From the NCBI GenBank assembly GCA_945829235.1, contig CALZUA010000001.1:1-64000 (forward strand): a stretch of 64,000 nucleotides of DNA. Direction: 5' to 3'. This stretch comes from an uncultured Clostridia bacterium. Lineage in GTDB: Bacteria; Bacillota; Clostridia; Oscillospirales; Ruminococcaceae. Position numbers and translations under genes: made by a program. Each line of letters starts with the position of its first letter. Positions within the stretch are counted from its first letter, which is position 1. Below, in pieces: positions 58,913-64,000 of the stretch. The notes below the pieces were generated by a model. That model did no database searches. It was not told the DNA's origin and was given only the letters and a program-made list of their open reading frames with translations.

Positions 58913-58948
58913 CGGTGCGACCGGAGCGACCGGAGCGACCGGTGCGAC
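58913..58948. repeat. Four 9-bp GAT-type repeats after rnj
   Basis: CGGTGCGAC, CGGAGCGAC, CGGAGCGAC and CGGTGCGAC, 6 bp after the rnj stop. Read in the rnj frame, past the TAA, they give the collagen-like triplets Gly-Ala-Thr, ending at a TAG. They are probably non-coding in present form. Confidence 0.7.
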
Positions 58949-59033
58949 CGGCGGCGAATTTCGCCCATAGTTTGTTCAAGGGGTGATTTTTTCACCCGCA
59001 AGTAGCATAACTAACTGAAAGAGCGGTGAGAAA

Positions 59034-61079
59034 ATGCGAAATTTCTACAAGAGCAATATTCTTCTGGGAGCGGTTTGCGCGCTGATAATACTGCTGATAA
59101 CGGTGGACGTGTTCGTTTTCCGAAGTGAGCCGCTTATGTTCTGGCTCACGCTGCCGATTTTGCTGGGAATTTCCGCGCTTGCACTGGGAAAACTGCTTCA
59201 GATAAGGCAGAGCGAGTACTGGTATTTCGACCAGCTCAGCCGCGAAATCAGAGGTACAGACAGCTTATCGCTTATCGGTTTTCCGTTGCCGATAGCGGTT
59301 GTGGACAGCGGGAGAAGCATAATCTGGAGCAACGACAGCTTCAACGATGTTTTTTTCCTCCCAAACGAGGACCAAAGCTCGATTGACCCCGTAACCGATA
59401 TGCCGCTGGAGCTTTTCGGCTCGGACGGGCGCGAAATTCGTTACGGTGACAGGTGGTTTCGCGTGTATTCCGTGCCGCACGAGTTTGCCCTTGACGAGAA
59501 AGTCCGCAAGCGGCTTGTTTTCGCGAAGGATAACGGCATCGTGCTCAAGGACACGATAACAATGCTGATTTTCCGCGAGATAACCGACTTCAAAAAGCTC
59601 CGCAACGACTATGAAATGGGCAAGCCTGTGGTTATGATAGTTATGGTTGATAACTATGAGGAACTGCTCTCGGGCGCAAAGGAATCCGAGCGCGCTTATG
59701 TCACGATACAGGTTGACAGGCTGATTGAGGAGTATTTCGCCGAGAAAAAGGCGGTTTTGAAGAAAATCACGGGCGACAAATTCCTCATTGTTCTCGAAAG
59801 ACGTTACCTTAACGAGATGATTGACGAGAAGATGTCGCTTATCAACAAGGCGCACGAGATTATTGTCCGCGACAGAGCGGCGGTTACGCTGTCAATCGGC
59901 GTTGGTGATACGGCTTCAACTCTTGCCGAGGGAGAACGCTTTGCTTCGGAGATGCTCGACAAGGCGCTCGAGCGCGGCGGCGACCAGGCGCTTGTTAAAA
60001 CGTCGAACGGCTTCACGGCATTCGGCGCGATTTCACCCGGAAAAGAGAGAACAGGTAAGGTTAAAATCCGTCTTGCCGCGGAGAACATCAAGAATTTAAT
60101 CAGCACCGCCGATACCGTGTACATAATGGGACACGCATACGGCGATTTCGACAGCGTTGGCTCGGCAATCGGACTTACCTGCGCTATTAGGCGAATGGGT
60201 ATTCCCGCGTACACGGTTGCGCGTTTTCACGACAGAACAAAAACCAACGCCGCACAGCTTATCGACAGATTTTCGGAGTACGACACGCCGGTTGTTATCG
60301 AGCCGGACGAGGCGGAGCAGTGGATTACGTCTAAATCCGTGCTGATTATCGTTGACACGCACATTCTGAAAAAGCTCGAGGACAAGGACCTTTACGAGCT
60401 TTCGCCGAAGAGCAGAGTTGTTATTATCGACCACCATCGTTTGAGCGCGGGCGCGATAACCGAAGCCGCCGTGAAATGTCACGAGAGCAACGCTTCGTCA
60501 TCGGCGGAGCTTGTGACGGAGCTTATCCAGTATTTCAGCAGTAACACGCTCCTCACGCCGCTTGAAGCCGAGGCGCTTCTCGCGGGAATAACGCTTGACA
60601 CGAAGGATTTCGTTATGCGCTCGGGTGTTTCGACATTCGAGGCGGCGGCTTACCTCAAGAAAATCGGCGCGGACACAATCGCGGTGAAGAAGCTGTTTGA
60701 CACATCGATTGAGAGCAAGCTGAAAAAGGCTGAGGTTATCTCCTCGGCAACGATTTACCGCGGGCGTTGTGCAATTGCGGTTGTCGAGAACGATTACCCC
60801 GGCATACGAGTGCTTTGTTCGCAGGCGGCGGACGAGATGCTTTATATCAGAAACGTGGACGCTTCGTTCACGGTTTATCCCATCGAAAACGGCTGGAGCA
60901 TCAGTGCGCGCTCGTTGGGCAAGGTCAACGTACAGGTTATAATGGAAAGTATGGGAAATAAGGTGGACGACGGCGGCGGTCATCAGTCGATGGCAGGCGC
61001 ACAGCTCTACGATATTTCTCTCGAGGAGGTTGTCGAGCGGCTTCATAGAGCCATTGACGAGCATCTTTCCGACAAATAA
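59034..61079 (+). CDS. gdpP: c-di-AMP phosphodiesterase GdpP (YybT)
   Basis: 681 residues: two N-terminal membrane helices (about 8-27 and 35-53), a PAS-like domain (GFPLPIAVVDSGRSIIWSND), a degenerate GGDEF domain and the DHH/DHHA1 catalytic part: GHAYGDFDSVGSAIG, DTH, IDHHR, and GGGHQSMAGA at the end. It hydrolyses c-di-AMP to pApA, controlling potassium and wall homeostasis. It is the first of the gdpP-rplI-dnaB order typical of Firmicutes. Confidence 0.96.
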   Translation: MRNFYKSNILLGAVCALIILLITVDVFVFRSEPLMFWLTLPILLGISALALGKLLQIRQSEYWYFDQLSREIRGTDSLSLIGFPLPIAVVDSGRSIIWSNDSFNDVFFLPNEDQSSIDPVTDMPLELFGSDGREIRYGDRWFRVYSVPHEFALDEKVRKRLVFAKDNGIVLKDTITMLIFREITDFKKLRNDYEMGKPVVMIVMVDNYEELLSGAKESERAYVTIQVDRLIEEYFAEKKAVLKKITGDKFLIVLERRYLNEMIDEKMSLINKAHEIIVRDRAAVTLSIGVGDTASTLAEGERFASEMLDKALERGGDQALVKTSNGFTAFGAISPGKERTGKVKIRLAAENIKNLISTADTVYIMGHAYGDFDSVGSAIGLTCAIRRMGIPAYTVARFHDRTKTNAAQLIDRFSEYDTPVVIEPDEAEQWITSKSVLIIVDTHILKKLEDKDLYELSPKSRVVIIDHHRLSAGAITEAAVKCHESNASSSAELVTELIQYFSSNTLLTPLEAEALLAGITLDTKDFVMRSGVSTFEAAAYLKKIGADTIAVKKLFDTSIESKLKKAEVISSATIYRGRCAIAVVENDYPGIRVLCSQAADEMLYIRNVDASFTVYPIENGWSISARSLGKVNVQVIMESMGNKVDDGGGHQSMAGAQLYDISLEEVVERLHRAIDEHLSDK

Positions 61080-61097
61080 TGATAAGGAGTGTTTAAG

Positions 61098-61547
61098 ATG
61101 AAGGTAATTTTATTGCAGGACGTTCAGGGAACGGGTAAAAAAGGTGAGATTAAAGAGGTCAAGGAGGGCTACGCGCGCAATTTCCTGATTAAGAAGGGAC
61201 TTGCACAGGAAGCGAACGCCAAGAACCTCAACCTGTTGCAAGGTCAAAAGGACAGCGCTCAGCACAAAATCGATGTTGATACCGCGAACGCAAAGGCGAT
61301 TGCCGAGGCGCTTGAGGGCAAGACGATTTCGGTTAAGGCGAAGGCTGGTCAGAACGGCAGACTTTTCGGCACGGTTACCTCAAAAGAGGTTTCCGCGGCA
61401 ATCAAAAAGTCGCTCAACCTTGATGTTGACAAGAAAAAGATAAATATTCCGATGAAGATTGAGGGATTTGGTACATTTGCGGCAGACGCGCGCCTTTACG
61501 CGGGTGTTACGGCGAAGTTTACGGTATCGGTGGAGGACGAGGGATAA
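61098..61547 (+). CDS. rplI: 50S ribosomal protein L9
   Basis: 149 residues: the N-terminal domain ([20 protein letters not shown], then [13 protein letters not shown]) that contacts 23S rRNA, a connecting helix and a C-terminal domain ([20 protein letters not shown]). The ATG at 61098 follows AAGGAGTG; a GTG at 61089 lies inside that site. The stop overlaps the dnaB start. Confidence 0.97.
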   Translation: MKVILLQDVQGTGKKGEIKEVKEGYARNFLIKKGLAQEANAKNLNLLQGQKDSAQHKIDVDTANAKAIAEALEGKTISVKAKAGQNGRLFGTVTSKEVSAAIKKSLNLDVDKKKINIPMKIEGFGTFAADARLYAGVTAKFTVSVEDEG

Positions 61548-62917
61548 TGGCTGATTACGACCTTTCGGGGGTAAATCTTCCGTACAATCCCGACGCCGAG
61601 CAATCGGTGCTAGGTTGCGTTTTGCTTGACGGGGGAGTGCTGGGTGAAGTTGTCGGCACTTTGCACCCCGAGCATTTTTACGCGCAGTTAAACCGCGACA
61701 TTTTCGCCGTGATGACGCAGATGTATATGACAAGCGAGCGCATTGACGTGGTAACGGTGCTGGACGCGTGTATGCGGCAGGGCGTTTTTGAGTCGGCTGA
61801 TGACGCGAAAAAGTATCTGGCAACGGTTATGGAAGCGGTTCCGAGCGTTTCTTCGATAGCGAAATACGCGGGAATTGTCACCGAGAAATACCTGCTGAGA
61901 AGCCTTATTATCGCGTCAAAGGAGATTATTGACGCGGCAACGGCGGGCGCGGAGAACGCGAATGATATTGTCGATTACGCGGAACAGCGGATTTACAATA
62001 TCCGCGCGGGTGTTGAAAACAAGAGCCTGACGCACATCAGCGGTATTGTTTTTGACCGCGTGAAAGCGCTCAACGAGCTTGTCAAGGCAACAGCGGCAAA
62101 TGGCGGACAGCCGGTAATGTCGGGCTTGCCGACAGGCTTTTTGGAGCTTGACCGCAGGATTTTCGGACTGAACCGCTCGGACTTGCTGATACTCGCGGCA
62201 CGTCCCGGTATGGGAAAAACCTCGTTTGCGATGAACATTGCGGTGAACGTGGGCAAAAAGTACCGCGACAAGGAAATTTGCGTATTCAGCCTTGAAATGT
62301 CGAAGGAGCAGATTGTTGCGCGAATGATAAATTCCGAGGCGCTTTTGCCGTCCGAAGCGATGAAAACGGGAAAGGTTGCCTCGGACAAATGGAAGCAGAT
62401 TATGGAGAGCGCGGATATTCTCTCGCAACTGCCGATATACATTGACGACACGCCGGGTTGCAACGTTTCGACGATAAAATCAAAGCTCCGCAGAATGAAA
62501 AATCTGGGCGTTGTGATTATCGACTATCTCCAGCTGATGACCGCCGTGAGCAATTTCCACGGAAACCGCGTTGCCGAGATTTCGGAGATAACGCGGCAAC
62601 TCAAGGTAATGGCGAAGGAGCTGAACGTGCCGGTAATCGCGTTGTCACAGCTTGCGCGCGGTCCCGAACAGCGCCCCGACAAGCGACCGCTGTTGTCGGA
62701 CTTGAGGGACTCGGGTTCAATCGAGCAGGACGCGGATATCGTAATGTTCCTGTACAGAAACGCTTACTACGACAAGACCGACCCGAATCAGAACGTCTGC
62801 GAGTGCATTGTCGCGAAAAACCGTCACGGTGAAACGGGAACGGCAATTCTCGGCTGGCAGGGCGAGTACACGCGCTTTACGAATGTCGAGGTAAAGTACG
62901 AGAACAACGGAAATTGA
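61547..62917 (+). CDS. dnaB: Replicative DNA helicase DnaB
   Basis: 456 residues: an N-terminal DnaB domain (LPYNPDAEQSVLGCVLLDG) and a RecA-like core with Walker A ARPGMGKTSFA (about 222), KFCVFSLEM-type KEICVFSLEMSKEQ, VVIIDYLQLM, ALSQLARGPEQ and DLRDSGSIEQDADIVMF. It is the ring helicase at the replication fork. Its ATG overlaps the rplI stop by one base. Confidence 0.97.
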   Translation: MADYDLSGVNLPYNPDAEQSVLGCVLLDGGVLGEVVGTLHPEHFYAQLNRDIFAVMTQMYMTSERIDVVTVLDACMRQGVFESADDAKKYLATVMEAVPSVSSIAKYAGIVTEKYLLRSLIIASKEIIDAATAGAENANDIVDYAEQRIYNIRAGVENKSLTHISGIVFDRVKALNELVKATAANGGQPVMSGLPTGFLELDRRIFGLNRSDLLILAARPGMGKTSFAMNIAVNVGKKYRDKEICVFSLEMSKEQIVARMINSEALLPSEAMKTGKVASDKWKQIMESADILSQLPIYIDDTPGCNVSTIKSKLRRMKNLGVVIIDYLQLMTAVSNFHGNRVAEISEITRQLKVMAKELNVPVIALSQLARGPEQRPDKRPLLSDLRDSGSIEQDADIVMFLYRNAYYDKTDPNQNVCECIVAKNRHGETGTAILGWQGEYTRFTNVEVKYENNGN

Positions 62918-62918
62918 A

Positions 62919-63911
62919 ATGAGTGAATTTATCGGAAAAGTGCGGGCGGCACTCTCGGAATTTGCGGCGGTGAAAGCCGCGAAAACGGTTGTGTGCGGGC
63001 TTTCGGGCGGCGCGGACAGCACGGCTTTGCTGCTTGCGATGAAGGCGGTTTCGGGGGAATTTGGCTTTACAACAGCCGCTTGTCACCTCAACCACGGGCT
63101 TCGCGGCGAGGACAGCGACAGTGACGAGCGTTTTTGCACGGAGCTTTGCGAAAAGCTCGAAATTCCGCTCTACAAAAGGCGCGAGAACGTCCGCGAGTAC
63201 TCGGAAAAGCACGAAAGTCTTGAGGAAACCGCGCGGAAGGTGCGCTATGATTTTTTCGAGGAAGCGCTCACGCATTTCGGTGAAAACGCGGTTTTGGCGA
63301 CAGCACACAACGCCAACGATAACGCGGAAACGGTGCTCCTGAACCTAATTCGCGGCACGGGACTTCGCGGACTTTGCGGGATACCGCGGGAACGCGGGCA
63401 AATAATCCGACCGTTTTTGGACATCGAGCGCGGTGAAATCGAGGAATTTCTTGCGGAAAACCGGCAGAATTTTGTCACGGATAAAACGAATTTCTCGGTT
63501 GAGTACACGCGAAACAAAATCCGCGCGAAGCTAATTCCCGAGATTATGGAGATAAATCCGTCATTTTTGACGACAATTGGCAGAATGACCAAAAATCTTC
63601 GTATCGATGAGCAATATTTTGAGCAAACAACCGAAAAGGTTCTCGAGGAAAGCAAATGCGGGCGCGGTTATCTCGCAGAGAAAATCGACGAGTGTGCCGA
63701 GCCGATAAAGGTGCGCGCGGTGAAGAAAATCCTCGCAAACGGCGGTGTTGAGCCGTCCGCGCTTCGGATAAGGACGGCGATTTCGCTGTTGAAAAATCGC
63801 TCGGCGAGGTACAATCCCTGCAAAAATCGCTTTTTCACGATACGCAAAAGAATTTGTTTTATGGAAGAAATTGAACAGCATTTCGGCGGTTTTAACGAGA
63901 GAAAAGGCTGA
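62919..63911 (+). CDS. tilS: tRNA(Ile)-lysidine synthase
   Basis: 330 residues. The PP-loop SGGADS (about 31-36), the helix AACHLNHGLRGEDSDSDE, TAHNANDNAET and TRNKIRAKLIPE mark TilS, which makes lysidine at C34 of tRNA-Ile(CAU) so that it reads AUA. It lacks the long C-terminal substrate-binding domain of E. coli TilS; shorter forms occur in Firmicutes. It lies 1 bp after dnaB. Confidence 0.94.
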   Translation: MSEFIGKVRAALSEFAAVKAAKTVVCGLSGGADSTALLLAMKAVSGEFGFTTAACHLNHGLRGEDSDSDERFCTELCEKLEIPLYKRRENVREYSEKHESLEETARKVRYDFFEEALTHFGENAVLATAHNANDNAETVLLNLIRGTGLRGLCGIPRERGQIIRPFLDIERGEIEEFLAENRQNFVTDKTNFSVEYTRNKIRAKLIPEIMEINPSFLTTIGRMTKNLRIDEQYFEQTTEKVLEESKCGRGYLAEKIDECAEPIKVRAVKKILANGGVEPSALRIRTAISLLKNRSARYNPCKNRFFTIRKRICFMEEIEQHFGGFNERKG

Positions 63912-63969
63912 TTGTTGAAAACTATTGGCATCGGCTGTTGATTTTTCACTAAATATTCAGAAAATTTGT

Positions 63970-63998
63970 TTGCATTTTGATAAAAAGTATGATATAAT
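63970..63998 (+). promoter_or_regulatory. Promoter at the right edge
   Basis: TTGCAT (63970-63975) and TATAAT (63993-63998), spacer 17 bp, directed out of the window. In many Firmicutes hpt and ftsH follow tilS, so the next gene is probably of that set (inference). Confidence 0.7.
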
Positions 63999-64000
63999 AT

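Overview
The window looks like a chromosomal segment of a spore-forming Firmicute, most likely a clostridial (Oscillospiraceae/Ruminococcaceae-like) gut bacterium of roughly balanced GC. The inference rests on gene content (spoIVB, rnj, gdpP, a YaaH-like LysM-GH18 protein, DUF421-DUF4363, Bacillus-type yceG/telA), strong AGGAGG-type ribosome binding sites, sigma-A promoters with 17-bp spacers, and many U-tailed hairpin terminators. TGA is used as an ordinary stop.

Positions 1-5355 are the end of an integrated mobile element. They hold a sigma-70-like gene split by a 58-bp inverted-repeat element (three copies here), a four-gene toxin-antitoxin-type operon, a divergent HIRAN gene sharing an operator region with it, three small unknown genes and an ImmA/IrrE protease. 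The segment ends in a 3' half of tRNA-Thr(CGT), which reads as the attachment site. No integrase lies at this end.

Positions 5356-21310 are accessory and housekeeping chromosome: an RNA ligase, a flavin oxidoreductase gene broken by one in-frame TGA, a 20-bp tandem array, a chemoreceptor, an amidase/LysM-GH18 pair, DUF421/DUF4363, a sugar isomerase-proS-TPR operon, a zinc-ribbon membrane protein, feoAB behind an unusual branched palindrome, a TraB/GumN lipoprotein and a histidine phosphatase.

Positions 21526-30243 carry an XRE regulator and a long minus-strand operon for RNA modification and translation: rlmB, a degenerate P-type-ATPase-like membrane protein, tadA, a flippase, rimM, trmD (with a C-terminal extension) and era. 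Positions 30455-37839 run the other way: comM/yifB, malQ, a TtcA-like thiolase, a type I pullulanase and an M24B aminopeptidase. The malQ-pulA pair suggests use of branched glucans. An ECF sigma/anti-sigma/membrane triad follows.

Positions 39892-51582 are one eight-gene operon of the tellurite-resistance (Ter) type: terY (VWA), PP2C phosphatase, protein kinase, Ca2+ P-type ATPase, terD, a beta-rich/TerD fusion, yceG and telA, driven by a consensus promoter. This matches the TerY-phosphorylation triad joined to TerD/YceG/TelA described for Ter stress systems. It is the most interesting functional system here, and its precise make-up and the fusion protein deserve attention.

Positions 51781-63911 hold gtrA, an unknown gene, a Clp ATPase, spoIVB (convergent), rnj with a long structured leader, gdpP, rplI, dnaB and tilS. 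Two places, the PP2C 3' end and the clp/spoIVB junction, show decayed tandem duplications of gene ends, a shared oddity of this genome.
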